Source: Niastella vici (GTDB taxonomy: Bacteria; Bacteroidota; Bacteroidia; Chitinophagales; Chitinophagaceae). From it: 64,000 nt of DNA. How positions within the stretch are numbered: the first letter of the stretch is position 1; every line of letters begins with the position of its first letter. The stretch is taken from assembly GCF_002077945.1 (NCBI RefSeq), contig NZ_LVYD01000001.1:620001-684000 (forward strand). Reading direction: 5' to 3'. The translations under genes were made by a program, and so were the position numbers. Positions 17,901-27,749 of the stretch are shown here, in pieces. The notes under the pieces were generated by a model. That model was not told where the DNA came from. It searched no databases and saw only the letters and a list, made by a program, of their open reading frames with translations.

Positions 17901-18998
17901 ATGTATACAGCTTATACAAACGGGAAAATATTTACAGGAGAAGAAATAGCCGCTAACAAAGCCGTATTAACAGAAAGTGATGTAATTGTTGACGTAGTGA
18001 ATGCAGATGCCGTTCCCTCCCAATACAGAACAGAAGACCTGAAAGGATTTACATTGGCCCCGGCCTTTGTTGACCTGCAGATCTATGGAGGCAATGGAAA
18101 ATTATTCTCGCAAGATCTAAGTGTGGAATCGTTGAAGGCTACGTATGAATATTGTTTACATGGCGGGTGTACGCATTTTATGATCACCATGGCCACCAAT
18201 ACTATTGAAAAATTCCTGCAGGGTTTTGAGGTAGTGCGGGCTTACCGCGAACAGGGTGGTAAGGGCTTGCTGGGTTTGCACCTCGAAGGGCCTTACATTA
18301 ACCCGGTAAAAAGAGGCGCGCACCTGGAGGCCTGTATAAAAACACCTACTGTTGAAGAAGTGAGTATGCTGCTGAAAAAAGGCGAAGGCGTTTTCAGAAT
18401 GATGACTGTGGCGCCTGAAACATGTGATGATGCAATTATTGAATTGTTGCAAAGCCATAACATAATTATTTCTGCAGGCCATACCAATGCCACTTATCAA
18501 CAGGCGATGACCGCTTTTAATAAAGGCATTCCGGCCGCCACGCATTTATTTAATGCGATGTCGCCTTTGCAACACCGCGAACCGGGTATGGTGGGCGCCA
18601 TCATGAATCATCCCTTTGTAAGGGCCAGCATTGTTTGTGATGGAGTTCATGTTGATTATGCGGCGGTACACATTGCCAAAAAAGTATTGGGGCGCCGGCT
18701 GTTCTTTATTACCGATGCAGTCGCTGAAACTACTTCAGGTGAATATCAACACCTGTTCAGGGGCGACAGATATGCTTTACCCGATGGAACATTGTCGGGC
18801 TCGGCGCTTACCATGCTGCAGTGTGTAAAAAATGCGGTTGCTTATGCCGGTATATCTCTCGAAGAAGCCTTGCGTATGGCCGCGGCTTATCCGGCACAAC
18901 TGATCACTGCTGAAAAACTGGGAAAAATTGAAAAAGGCTTTCAGGCCGATTTTGTGGTGTTTGATGATATGCTTGAGCTGCAACGGGTTTATTGTTGA
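17901..18998 (+). CDS. nagA: N-acetylglucosamine-6-phosphate deacetylase
   Basis: Removes the acetyl group from GlcNAc-6-phosphate in amino-sugar recycling. The 365 residues show LAPAFVDLQIYGGNGK (family: PGFIDxQxNGxxG). The metal ligands are Glu129 in HLEGPY, His194 in SAGHTNATY and His215 in ATHLFNAMSPL. The catalytic Asp lies in FITDAVAET. GKIEKGFQADFVVFDD closes the amidohydrolase fold. It starts 39 bp after the nitrilase gene and may be cotranscribed. Its last ten bases overlap the end of the convergent S41 peptidase gene. Confidence 0.94.
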   Translation: MYTAYTNGKIFTGEEIAANKAVLTESDVIVDVVNADAVPSQYRTEDLKGFTLAPAFVDLQIYGGNGKLFSQDLSVESLKATYEYCLHGGCTHFMITMATNTIEKFLQGFEVVRAYREQGGKGLLGLHLEGPYINPVKRGAHLEACIKTPTVEEVSMLLKKGEGVFRMMTVAPETCDDAIIELLQSHNIIISAGHTNATYQQAMTAFNKGIPAATHLFNAMSPLQHREPGMVGAIMNHPFVRASIVCDGVHVDYAAVHIAKKVLGRRLFFITDAVAETTSGEYQHLFRGDRYALPDGTLSGSALTMLQCVKNAVAYAGISLEEALRMAAAYPAQLITAEKLGKIEKGFQADFVVFDDMLELQRVYC

Positions 18999-20500
18999 GC
19001 GATCCCTATTTTATGCATGATCATGCGGCGTATAACGGCTGCTTTGGGATCAATACCCCGGCGAATGGTTTCCTGCGTGGGCGACACCTGTATATCGGGA
19101 ATAATGCCCCGGCCTTCTTTTACCAGGTCTTTATCCATTACCAACCTGAATTTGGGTAGTCTGAAACGTACTTTGGTATTGGGTAAGGTAACATCGGGGA
19201 TCATCCAGGCTGTATTGCCATAGGCGCCACCACCCGTTTCTTCCCCAATCACTTTCACATTATGCTGGCCCTGCAGGGCTTTTACAAACAAGGTAGTGGC
19301 TGAAAAAGAATTGCCCCCTGTAACCAGGTATATATCTCCGTTGAAATGATTGTGTTTTTTGGGATGGAAATAATGCCGCTCAAAATACCCGAAATGATAG
19401 TGGCCATCTTCTTTCTGTTTGTGGGTTACAAACTGCATCAGTGACCAGTAAAATGGCTGCCAGGCTATGTATTTGTGGTATTTGCTGCTTTTGCGCACGG
19501 CGTACAATGAATCGGCCAGTTTAAATTTCTTGTCGACCAGGTACCGGGTCAACAGGGTAGAAATGCCGGCATCACCGCCGCCATTGGTGCGCACATCGAC
19601 CACCAGGTGTTGAATATTGCGTTTTTTCATTTCGCGGAAAGCCTGGCGAAAGAAAGACCGTAATTTATTTCCTCTTGAAAACGTATGAAGGGTCATGTAA
19701 GCCGAAGACAGGCTGGTATCAATTTGAACCATGCGGGCGCTGAACGAGTAATGGCGGGTGCCATCTTTCGGCGGTTTGGTGGCTATCCTGTTGCCGGGAA
19801 CCCGTTTAGTAGTGTCTTTTGCGGAAGGGTCGAATACCGGTACACTTACTGTTTGTTCGGCGCCCGTGCTATCTACATAGGTTACAGCGATCTGGTCCTT
19901 CATCCCCATTATATTCCGGTACAGGCTGCCAAAAGCCCCGCTGTTGCTAAGCGATTGGTATTTGCCATTGAGGCTGTTGCCATCACCCGAAATATAGTTC
20001 AGGAAGGTATCGGTAAGCTGCCTGGTGCTGTACCCGTCGATGGCGGTCACCAGCGTACCATATTTCAGGATGGAATCTTTTCTGTTGATATTGGCGATTA
20101 TAGCCATGGAATCGCTCCAAACCTTGAAACTCAGGGGGAACATCTTTATTTTGGCGGTATCGAGGTACCGGCCAAATTGTTTGGAATACTTAACTGCGGT
20201 ATGTCCGCAATGGATCTTACTGACAACAAAGGAAAGAACATTTCTGAACTGCTGTTCGGTCATGGAATCGGTGATGCTTTGGAAACCGGCATCGAAAAAA
20301 TGATCCATGCTGTCTTTCGGGGTGAACCAGTACAGGCTGGGATGCGATTCTTCCAGGATCCCGCGGAAAACGCGGTAGTCCTGCTGTAATTGGTTTTTAG
20401 TGTATTTATGCTGAGGATCAAAGGATTGCCGTGATGCAGAGCAGCCAACAAGGCCCGAAATCAAAACAATAATGGCAACGTTAACTAACTTCTGCATCAT
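18989..20500 (-). CDS. S41-family peptidase, lipoprotein
   Basis: Tail-specific-protease-type serine peptidase of 503 residues. The N-terminus has a lipobox LISGLVGC (Cys20), so it should be a membrane-anchored lipoprotein. The S41 core is visible as HLVVDVRTNGGGDAG and as VTGGNSFSATTLFVKAL, with the nucleophile Ser in NSFSAT, then GEETGGGAYGNTA. The C-terminus LVKEGRGIIPDIQVSPT is also typical. No clear PDZ domain is seen. Two adjacent ATGs (20500 and 20497) are equivalent. thiL lies 12 bp upstream on the same strand, so cotranscription is likely. Confidence 0.87.
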   Translation of the reverse strand: MMQKLVNVAIIVLISGLVGCSASRQSFDPQHKYTKNQLQQDYRVFRGILEESHPSLYWFTPKDSMDHFFDAGFQSITDSMTEQQFRNVLSFVVSKIHCGHTAVKYSKQFGRYLDTAKIKMFPLSFKVWSDSMAIIANINRKDSILKYGTLVTAIDGYSTRQLTDTFLNYISGDGNSLNGKYQSLSNSGAFGSLYRNIMGMKDQIAVTYVDSTGAEQTVSVPVFDPSAKDTTKRVPGNRIATKPPKDGTRHYSFSARMVQIDTSLSSAYMTLHTFSRGNKLRSFFRQAFREMKKRNIQHLVVDVRTNGGGDAGISTLLTRYLVDKKFKLADSLYAVRKSSKYHKYIAWQPFYWSLMQFVTHKQKEDGHYHFGYFERHYFHPKKHNHFNGDIYLVTGGNSFSATTLFVKALQGQHNVKVIGEETGGGAYGNTAWMIPDVTLPNTKVRFRLPKFRLVMDKDLVKEGRGIIPDIQVSPTQETIRRGIDPKAAVIRRMIMHKIGIAQQ

Positions 20501-20512
20501 GCTATCACCGGT

Positions 20513-21547
20513 TTATTTTTTAAAGGCGTTCCAGCCCTGGGCTGTAATGTTATGCACGTGGCCGCCTTTGGTATTTATTTTTATTCCTTCAGCGGCATCG
20601 GTCATATAGCCAATCACGCTAATTTGTTCATTTAAAACGATCTTTTCGTAATCAGATTGTTTCATAGTGAACAGTAATTCATAATCTTCGCCCCCACTTA
20701 ACGCACAGGCCGTTGGGTCTATTTCAAATTTAAAGGCCGCTTTGCGCATTTCCTCGGCAATGGGTATTTTTTCCTCATACAATACGCATCCAAGTTGGCT
20801 TTGTTCGCAAATGTGCAGTACTTCCGAGCTCAGTCCATCGCTGATATCCATCATGGAGGTGGGCATAATTTGCTGCGCATCCAGGAACTCAATGATGTCT
20901 TTACGGGCTTCGGGTTTTAACAGCCGGCCAATCACATAGCTTTCGCCTTCCAGGTCGGGTTGCACCTGTGGGTGCTCGAGGTAGATCTGTTTTTCACGTT
21001 CCAGGAACAGCAAACCAACGTAGGCGGCGCCCAGGTCGCCGCTGCAGCAAAGCAGGTCGCCTTTTTGGGCGGTATTCCTTTTAACATATTTACCGGGCGT
21101 TACTTCGCCAAGGGCAGTTATGGAGATCACAAACCCTTTTTGCGAAGAACTGGTGTCGCCACCTATGAGGTCGACCCCATACTTTTCGCAGGCGGCATAA
21201 ATACCTTCATAAAATTCGCTGAGCGCTTCCACACTAAAGCGGTTGCTGAAGGCGATGCTCACTGTAATTTGGGTGGGCGTGGCGTTCATGGCATAAATGT
21301 CGCTCAGGTTAACGATCACGCTTTTATACCCCAGGTGTTTAAGGGGGGTATACATGAGGTCAAAGTGAATGCCTTCGACCAGCAAGTCGGTGGAAACCAC
21401 GGTTTGTTTACCAAAATGGTCAATAACCGCGGCATCATCGCCAACGCCAACGATAGACGAGGCATTTTGCAGCTCAATATTTTTGGTCAGGTGTTCTATC
21501 AATCCAAATTCGCCCAGCGAACTTATTTCTGTTCTGCTTTCACTCAT
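20513..21547 (-). CDS. thiL: Thiamine-monophosphate kinase
   Basis: Phosphorylates thiamine monophosphate to thiamine pyrophosphate using ATP. The 344 residues carry the PurM-like signature: VGVGDDAAVIDHFGKQTVVS, then STDLLVEGIHFDLMYTPLKH, VNLSDIYAMNATPTQ and GGDTSSSQKG. DISDGLSSEVLHICEQS and ALSGGEDYELLFT mark the C-terminal half. The start at 21547 fits the family (SLGEFGLIEHLTK follows). The S41 peptidase gene follows 12 bp downstream. No TPP riboswitch was seen upstream. Confidence 0.94.
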   Translation of the reverse strand: MSESRTEISSLGEFGLIEHLTKNIELQNASSIVGVGDDAAVIDHFGKQTVVSTDLLVEGIHFDLMYTPLKHLGYKSVIVNLSDIYAMNATPTQITVSIAFSNRFSVEALSEFYEGIYAACEKYGVDLIGGDTSSSQKGFVISITALGEVTPGKYVKRNTAQKGDLLCCSGDLGAAYVGLLFLEREKQIYLEHPQVQPDLEGESYVIGRLLKPEARKDIIEFLDAQQIMPTSMMDISDGLSSEVLHICEQSQLGCVLYEEKIPIAEEMRKAAFKFEIDPTACALSGGEDYELLFTMKQSDYEKIVLNEQISVIGYMTDAAEGIKINTKGGHVHNITAQGWNAFKK

Positions 21548-21589
21548 GATGCTGATATGGTATTATCTTTTAAAATAAATAGCAATATT

Positions 21590-21612
21590 CCGCCTTCGCG
21601 AAGCGAAGGCGG
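21590..21612. repeat. Perfect GC-rich palindrome upstream of thiL
   Basis: CCGCCTTCGC (21590-21599) and GCGAAGGCGG (21603-21612) form a perfect 10-bp stem with a GAA loop. No T-run follows on either strand. It lies in the 126-bp gap between suhB and thiL, and looks like a REP-type intergenic palindrome rather than a terminator. Confidence 0.7.
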
Positions 21613-21673
21613 AGCAGGTTGAATAGACTATTAAAGTTATTGAATTATTCGGCAGGTATCCGGTATGGGCCTC

Positions 21674-22450
21674 TTATGCCTTGTCGTTCACCCATTTTAA
21701 CACATCGTCGTGTATTTTCCCATTAGTGGCGGCGATATGTGGCTGGTAGGGTGAATAAGGATTGCCTTCAAAATCGGTTACTTTACCTCCGGCTTCTTCA
21801 ACCATTAAAAATCCGGCGGCGCTGTCCCAGGCATTTAATTTGTGTTCGTAGAAACCGTCAAAACGGCCGGCGGCTACCCAGCAAAGGTCCATAGCGGCAG
21901 AGCCCAAACGGCGTACGGGTACCCCGGCCCTGATAAAGCGGGAAAATGCCTCGAGCGGGCCATTGGGTTGGTTGATATAAGTATAGGGAAAGCCGGTTAC
22001 CAGGCATGATCTCATGACATCCGCTTCAGTACTCACATGAATGGTGTCGCCGTTGAGCGTTGCGCCCTTTCCTTTTTCAGCGAAATAATATTCTTTTATT
22101 ATTGGGTTCAGCACAGCGCCCATGATCATAGTGCCATTGTACTCAAGACCAATGGATACACAGCAAATAGGAATACCATGGGCAAAGTTCACAGTACCAT
22201 CGATTGGGTCGATGATCCATTTATACTGGCTGTCCATGATGATTTCCCCGGCTTCTTCACTCATGATATAATGGTCGGGAAACTGTTGTTTAATGGTATC
22301 AATGATGGCTTTTTCAGAAGCATGGTCGGCTTCGGTAACCAGGTTGTTTATACCTTCTTTATTGCTTATCTGCAATGTTTTTGAATTAAAATAATGCTGC
22401 AGCACCCTGGCGCCGGCTTCAGTGGCGTTTATTAGTGTTTCTTTTAACAT
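21674..22450 (-). CDS. suhB: Inositol monophosphatase family protein
   Basis: Mg-dependent, Li-sensitive phosphatase of 258 residues (IMPase/SuhB type). Metal-binding motif A is WIIDPIDGTVNFAHGIP, and motif B is WDSAAGFLMVEEAGG near the C-terminus. The upstream Glu is in MSEEAGE. Length and motif order are normal. It is divergent from a GT2 gene across 68 bp. The physiological substrate (inositol phosphate or another sugar phosphate) cannot be decided. Confidence 0.93.
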   Translation of the reverse strand: MLKETLINATEAGARVLQHYFNSKTLQISNKEGINNLVTEADHASEKAIIDTIKQQFPDHYIMSEEAGEIIMDSQYKWIIDPIDGTVNFAHGIPICCVSIGLEYNGTMIMGAVLNPIIKEYYFAEKGKGATLNGDTIHVSTEADVMRSCLVTGFPYTYINQPNGPLEAFSRFIRAGVPVRRLGSAAMDLCWVAAGRFDGFYEHKLNAWDSAAGFLMVEEAGGKVTDFEGNPYSPYQPHIAATNGKIHDDVLKWVNDKA

Positions 22451-22518
22451 GGCGCAAAGATAAGGGGGTGTTGAGGAACCTGATAACTTGTAAGCATTTC
22501 TGGTTTATTTTGCATCCT

Positions 22519-23688
22519 ATGTTGCTGTCTGTCATAATTGTTAACTATAATGTGAAATACTTCCTGGAGCAATGCCTGTGCTCGGTACGGAAAGCTATTG
22601 GGGAAATGACTGTAGCAACCGGCGAGCGGAATGTGGAAGTGTGGGTTGTAGATAACAATTCAACCGATGGAAGCATTGAATACCTGCAACCAAGGTTTCC
22701 TTTTGTTCAATTTATAAAGAATTCGGCGAACCAGGGCTTTTCGAGGGCCAATAACCAGGGATTGCAAAAGGCCCAGGGCAAGTACATTTTGTTTTTAAAC
22801 CCCGATACCATTATACCCGAAGATGCCTTTACAAGTTGTATTGCCTTTATGGAATCAACGCCCGATGCAGGGGCATTGGGTGTTCAAATGATAGATGGTA
22901 CCGGACAATACCTGAAGGAATCAAAAAGAGGGTTTCCCTCCATGTGGGTATCGTTTTGTAAAATGAGCGGGTTAACGCGTTGGTTCCCCACTTCAAAGAT
23001 ATTTGCCCGGTATTACATGGGGCATTTGAGTAACCAGGAGGTGAATAAAGTAGATATACTTTCCGGCGCTTATATGATGGTAAAAAAGTCTGCGCTGAAT
23101 AAAACCGGTGGTTTCGATGAGCAGTTCTTTATGTATGCCGAAGACATCGATCTCAGTTACCGGTTACAGCAGGCGGGGCATATCAATTATTATTTTCCGC
23201 ATTGTTCCATTATACATTTCAAAGGCGAAAGCACCCGCAAGGACAGTAAGTATGTACGCCAGTTTTACAAAGCGATGGTGCAGTTTGTACAGAAGCACTT
23301 TCATGGGGAGCTGGCCTGGTTTTATACGGGTTTGCTGGAAGCCGTGATCTGGTTACGGGCAGGATTAACTTTTGTAAGCAGGGAACATGAAGAACGATCA
23401 TTAAAATACCAGGGCACGCCCACCTTTTATTTGGCCGGCGATGAAAAAAGCGCGAATGAAGTGCGATCGATCCTAACGGCATTTCCCAGGTATAGCATTA
23501 CCACCAACAATGAAGACGCCCGGGAATGGATCTTCTGCGAAGGCCCTTCGTTCCTGTTCAGGCAAATGATTGAACAATTGAAAACCTGTCCGCCCTGGTT
23601 AAAAGCATTTATTCATGCCAGTGGTACTTATACTATTGTGGGAAGTCATTCAAAAGACCAGCGGGGATTTGTGATTGTGCTGGAGTAA
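22519..23688 (+). CDS. Family 2 glycosyltransferase
   Basis: Nucleotide-sugar-dependent GT-A enzyme of 389 residues. The start at 22519 begins MLLSVIIVNYNVKYFLEQ, the standard GT2 N-terminus; a longer frame from 22435 adds residues unlike the family. WVVDNNSTDGSIEYL binds the nucleotide, ILFLNPDTIIP contains the metal-binding region, and GGFDEQFFMYAEDIDLSYRL is the typical acceptor/catalytic segment. The last 110 residues form an extra soluble domain of unknown role. It may act in surface polysaccharide or rhamnan-type synthesis (WbbL-like), but no partner genes are adjacent. Confidence 0.9.
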   Translation: MLLSVIIVNYNVKYFLEQCLCSVRKAIGEMTVATGERNVEVWVVDNNSTDGSIEYLQPRFPFVQFIKNSANQGFSRANNQGLQKAQGKYILFLNPDTIIPEDAFTSCIAFMESTPDAGALGVQMIDGTGQYLKESKRGFPSMWVSFCKMSGLTRWFPTSKIFARYYMGHLSNQEVNKVDILSGAYMMVKKSALNKTGGFDEQFFMYAEDIDLSYRLQQAGHINYYFPHCSIIHFKGESTRKDSKYVRQFYKAMVQFVQKHFHGELAWFYTGLLEAVIWLRAGLTFVSREHEERSLKYQGTPTFYLAGDEKSANEVRSILTAFPRYSITTNNEDAREWIFCEGPSFLFRQMIEQLKTCPPWLKAFIHASGTYTIVGSHSKDQRGFVIVLE

Positions 23689-24097
23689 GTGCAAAATTAC
23701 CTGGGTGAATACGTGAGTAAAGATAACCTGCCTGTTTATCGTTATACCTTCTTCAATTACTTAGTTTAGCGGCATAATTCACTATTTACTATGAACCCGT
23801 AAATATATTACACCAGTCCCCGGCGCCACTTTAAGGATTTATAAAAAACAGTTGCACATCTATCGGTCATTTTTACACGCCTATTGGCAAAATTGCACGA
23901 ATATTAAATTTTAAAACTTACTATTTACAGCTATTGTAGATTTGGTTAATCAATTTGACCTGCTGGCAGAAATATGTCCCATCCATAGTAGCATTACTGT
24001 TTAATTCCTCTATACGATCTCAATTTATTGCGCCTGGCTATTGCCGGGCCATGGTATCATTAATTATCATTTCATAACCATTTAAATTTCACTTATT
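23689..24097. other. AT-rich intergenic gap
   Basis: About 410 bases separate the GT2 gene from a pair of secreted-protein genes. No gene, RNA or strong hairpin is recognised. It probably holds the promoter of the downstream pair, but I cannot point to a convincing -7/-33 pair. Confidence 0.5.
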
Positions 24098-24766
24098 ATG
24101 AAAATTCGTAGGATCTATTTAGTTGCAATTGGTATTATTGCCATCCCTTTTCTTTTTGCGTTAACCCTGCCAGCTAATGATGAATTGTTTTTTGCCGATA
24201 ATGGGCAGATCCGCAGTTTTGACAACATGCACCGCATCCTGTTCAGGCGTGATGAAGATAAAATGGAGATGCGTGAATATGGAAGCATTATTTTCTCGTC
24301 GGGTGCAGTATATGGAACAGAAATGGAACGGATGAGAGTTGATCAGGATGGTAACGTGTGTATTAATACGATTGATCCAAAAGGATACAGGCTTGCTGTA
24401 AATGGTGATGCGCTTTTTACAGGTAAAGTGGGAATTGGCACTGATAACCCTGGTTCCATGCAACTGGCCGTTGAAGGCAGAATTGGCGCGCGTGAAGTAC
24501 AGGTTACTTTGCAAAATCCTTTTCCCGATTATGTGTTTGACTCAAAATACAAATTGAAGAGTCTTAATAATCTGGAAAATTATATCAACCAGAACAAACA
24601 TTTGCCAGGAATTCCTTCTGCTGCTGACGTAGAAAAAAATGGCGGTATTGAGCTTGGAAAAATGAATACGAAGTTGCTTGAGAAAATAGAAGAATTGACG
24701 TTACATGTTATTGAACTTAATAAAAAAATAGAAAAACTGGAAAAGGAAGCATCGATAGCTAAATAA
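24098..24766 (+). CDS. Secreted tail-fibre-like protein
   Basis: A 222-residue exported protein of a type common in Bacteroidota. The signal peptide covers about residues 1-21. The middle contains the KVGIGTDNPGSMQLAVEGRI motif found in repeat-bearing tail-fibre-like adhesins. The C-terminus is the recognisable block with PDYVFDSKYKLKSLNNLENY, NKHLPGIPSA and a terminal coiled coil (KIEELTLHVIELNKKIEKLE). It precedes a T9SS substrate by 30 bp, so the two are likely an operon. The role is probably cell-surface structure; no enzyme motif is present. Confidence 0.75.
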   Translation: MKIRRIYLVAIGIIAIPFLFALTLPANDELFFADNGQIRSFDNMHRILFRRDEDKMEMREYGSIIFSSGAVYGTEMERMRVDQDGNVCINTIDPKGYRLAVNGDALFTGKVGIGTDNPGSMQLAVEGRIGAREVQVTLQNPFPDYVFDSKYKLKSLNNLENYINQNKHLPGIPSAADVEKNGGIELGKMNTKLLEKIEELTLHVIELNKKIEKLEKEASIAK

Positions 24767-24795
24767 GCAAACCTTACCTCACTAAAATTAATCGA

Positions 24796-25971
24796 ATGAA
24801 ATACTTAATATATAAATGGCTTGCGGTATTGCTGCTACTTTTTTTCGGCAGCGTTGCCATTGCACAGAATATAAACCTTCCCTTTAAAACCTCCTGCGGC
24901 TACTCCACAGCGTGTAATCCTTTTTTGAATAGTTATAGTTGCACACAGTCAATTGTCATTCGGGCAACACACGGGTCGCCGAAATTTTATGCGGCAGATT
25001 CATCAATTGAATTTCGGGCAGCATTAACCTCCACAGAACAGCTAGGGGAGGGCCTTACGTTTGCATATCTGTTTAAAGCAGGTAAATCATACACGATTAA
25101 ATTCAAATATAAGGGCCTACCCTCCACACAGTTAGTAGCTTATCCTTATTTAATTGCCGGATTTACCAATGATCCGCCAAGATATAATGATGGTTGTGGG
25201 CTTGGATACCTTCCACGCGTCGATATGGATAATCCAACTAAATTTACAGTTACCAAAAGTGAAACCACCTCATCTTTTGATTTTGTACCAGGAAAGGATT
25301 ACTTCAACCTGTGGATACTTACGTCTCCTTTACAATTCGACGAGACCGGGTTATTGCTTATTTCCCTGGAAATTGTTGATCATGGCGTACCGCCTACCTA
25401 TACCTGTTACCAGAATGGCACTTTTGATTTTTGTAGCCAGGTTTGGAATAAAAGTGTAGACGTAAGAGCGGCTAATCCAATATCACTTAATTGTGATGCT
25501 TTCAAAACGTCGAGCTTACCGGCGGCCGGATCTACTTTCGTAAGGCGCTTTACCGCACCTTCGATAAGGCTTTCGCCAGGCTTTATTGCTTATGCAGCAG
25601 ACCCATCAGGCGCCATACGAACGTTAAGGATATTGCCGTCTACAGCTCCCTGCACTCAGGCATTCAGGGTTGCTTCCGGGGTCAGCAATATTCAAAACGA
25701 GGTAGCATTGGAACAACCGAAACTGGAAAATGTCAAAATTTATCCATCGCCATCCAACGGATTGGTAAATATTCAATTTAACAGATCTGAATTACTGAAT
25801 GCAGAAATAACAGTGACAGATCAATCGGGCCGGATAGTATATAAAATGAGTAACAAATCGGAAAGTAACCAGATACAACTAAACTTACAGCACTTATCAA
25901 ACGGTTTATACTTTATTAAAGTAAATGCACAAAATAAGGTAGCCGTTAAAAAAGTATTGATCAGTAAATAA
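24796..25971 (+). CDS. Secreted protein with T9SS type A sorting domain
   Basis: A 391-residue exported protein with a signal peptide ending near SVAIAQ (residue 24). The C-terminal 75 residues (from VKIYPSPSNGLVNIQF to VAVKKVLISK) form a type A T9SS sorting domain, including the typical LSNGLYFIKVN. The rest is beta-rich with six or more cysteines, which suggests disulfides outside the cell. No catalytic motif was recognised. It follows the tail-fibre-like gene by 30 bp and ends before a clear terminator. Confidence 0.85.
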   Translation: MKYLIYKWLAVLLLLFFGSVAIAQNINLPFKTSCGYSTACNPFLNSYSCTQSIVIRATHGSPKFYAADSSIEFRAALTSTEQLGEGLTFAYLFKAGKSYTIKFKYKGLPSTQLVAYPYLIAGFTNDPPRYNDGCGLGYLPRVDMDNPTKFTVTKSETTSSFDFVPGKDYFNLWILTSPLQFDETGLLLISLEIVDHGVPPTYTCYQNGTFDFCSQVWNKSVDVRAANPISLNCDAFKTSSLPAAGSTFVRRFTAPSIRLSPGFIAYAADPSGAIRTLRILPSTAPCTQAFRVASGVSNIQNEVALEQPKLENVKIYPSPSNGLVNIQFNRSELLNAEITVTDQSGRIVYKMSNKSESNQIQLNLQHLSNGLYFIKVNAQNKVAVKKVLISK

Positions 25972-26035
25972 TCTGTTTGAATTAACCAAATACGAAATCT
26001 ATTCAAGGGACTCAATCCCCAAATAAACGATTTTC

Positions 26036-26063
26036 AAAAACCCGCATAAACCGGCGGGTTTTT
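26036..26063 (+). terminator. Intrinsic terminator after the T9SS substrate gene
   Basis: AAAAACCCGC (26036-26045) pairs with GCGGGTTTTT (26054-26063), loop of eight bases; the T-run extends to 26065. Confidence 0.85.
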
Positions 26064-26167
26064 TTCTTTTAACCCATGCAGCGAACGCTAATCTTTGCAA
26101 AATGTGCAATATATCAGGCTAAAAACCTTTAATTTTGGTAATGCCTGACCAAACGGGCAACTAATGA

Positions 26168-27706
26168 ATGGCCCTAATTGATATCTCTTTACCCCGGTCG
26201 GTTGCCAGAGCGTTGCGGTTGCCTGCGAAGTCGCCCAGAAGGCAGCAGATCAGGGTGTTAAAGAAATTGCTGAAAAAAGCCCGGTTTACCGAATTCGGTC
26301 AAAAATACCGGTTCGATGAGATCCTATTGAGCAAACATGCCGGGAAAAAATTCCAGCAACTGGTCCCCACCTATGATTATAACAAGATATATGAAGAATG
26401 GTGGCATAAAACACTAGAAGGGAAACGGGACATTTGCTGGCCTGGAAAGATCAAATATTTTGCCCTCAGCTCCGGAACCTCCGAAGCTGCCAGTAAATAT
26501 ATACCCATCACCAATGATCTGATGCGGGGTAACCGCATCGTCATGATCAAACAATTACTTTCTTTACGCACTTATCACGATATTCCTGTAAAAAGTATTG
26601 GCAAAGGCTGGTTGATGCTGGGCGGTAGTACCGACCTGCAAAAAGGACCCGGGTACTATGCCGGCGACCTTAGCGGTATAACCGCTAAAAAAGTACCGTT
26701 CTGGTTCTCCCCCTTTTATAAACCAGGTAAAAAAATTGCCCGTACCAAAGACTGGAACAGCAAAATTGAAGCTATTGTTGAAGAAGCGCCTAACTGGGAC
26801 ATTGGTTTTGTGGTAGGCGTTCCGGCCTGGATCCAGATGTGCATGGAAAAGATCATTGAACGTTACCAGCTCAATTCCATCCACGATATGTGGCCGAACC
26901 TGGCCTTTTTTGTACATGGGGGCGTTTCCTTTGAACCGTATAAACAGGGTTTTAATAAACTGGTGGCCAAACCGCTTACATTTATTGAAACCTACCTGGC
27001 CTCGGAAGGCTTTATCGCTTACCAGGACCGCCAGGATACCCCAGGTATGAAGCTGGCGCTGAACGACCATATCTTTTTTGAGTTTGTGCCCTTTAACGGG
27101 GATAATTTCGATGCCGACGGCAACCTGGTTGAAAACCCGGAAGCCCTGATGATTCACCAGGTTGAAGAAGGGAAAGACTATGCGATCCTGCTGAGCACTA
27201 CTGCCGGCGCCTGGCGTTATTTGATTGGCGATACCATCCGCTTTGTTGATAAGGAACGTTGCGAAATAATCATCACCGGCCGAACCAAACACTTTTTGAG
27301 CCTTGTTGGCGAACACCTGAGTGTTGATAATATGAATAAAGCCATCAAGCTGGCCAGCGAAGAAATGAATGTGAACATTCCCGAATATACGGTGGCGGGT
27401 ATCCCCCACGGCCTGTTCTTTGCCCACCAATGGTGGATAGCCTGCGACGATGCCGTGGATACTGATGTACTGCGTCAGAAGATCGACAACTGCCTCAAAG
27501 AATTGAACGACGACTATGCGGTGGAAAGGAACAGCGCGCTGAAGGAAGTTTACCTGAATGTGCTGCCTGTTTCAAAATTCATGGAATTCATGCAACTGAA
27601 GGGAAAGATCGGTGGGCAGCATAAATTTCCGCGTGTTATGAAGGGTAAGATGTTCGAAGACTGGGCAAAATTCATAGAAACGGGAACTATTTCGCAACCA
27701 GTATAG
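26168..27706 (+). CDS. GH3 auxin-responsive-promoter-family protein (acyl-adenylate-forming)
   Basis: A 512-residue member of the GH3 family of the ANL superfamily, which in plants conjugates amino acids to hormone acids through an acyl-adenylate. Bacterial homologues are widespread in Bacteroidota, with unknown substrates. The nucleotide-binding motif is FALSSGTSEAASKYIP (phosphate loop). Further family blocks are GGVSFEPYKQGF, ETYLASEGF, YAILLSTTAGAWRYLIGDTIRF and GRTKHFLSLVGEHLS. The start at 26168 (MALIDISLPRSVARAL) is preferred. It stands alone. Confidence 0.9.
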   Translation: MALIDISLPRSVARALRLPAKSPRRQQIRVLKKLLKKARFTEFGQKYRFDEILLSKHAGKKFQQLVPTYDYNKIYEEWWHKTLEGKRDICWPGKIKYFALSSGTSEAASKYIPITNDLMRGNRIVMIKQLLSLRTYHDIPVKSIGKGWLMLGGSTDLQKGPGYYAGDLSGITAKKVPFWFSPFYKPGKKIARTKDWNSKIEAIVEEAPNWDIGFVVGVPAWIQMCMEKIIERYQLNSIHDMWPNLAFFVHGGVSFEPYKQGFNKLVAKPLTFIETYLASEGFIAYQDRQDTPGMKLALNDHIFFEFVPFNGDNFDADGNLVENPEALMIHQVEEGKDYAILLSTTAGAWRYLIGDTIRFVDKERCEIIITGRTKHFLSLVGEHLSVDNMNKAIKLASEEMNVNIPEYTVAGIPHGLFFAHQWWIACDDAVDTDVLRQKIDNCLKELNDDYAVERNSALKEVYLNVLPVSKFMEFMQLKGKIGGQHKFPRVMKGKMFEDWAKFIETGTISQPV

Positions 27707-27749
27707 CAATTGCTGATTTTTGGATTTAGAAATTTTGCGCATACGCCCG

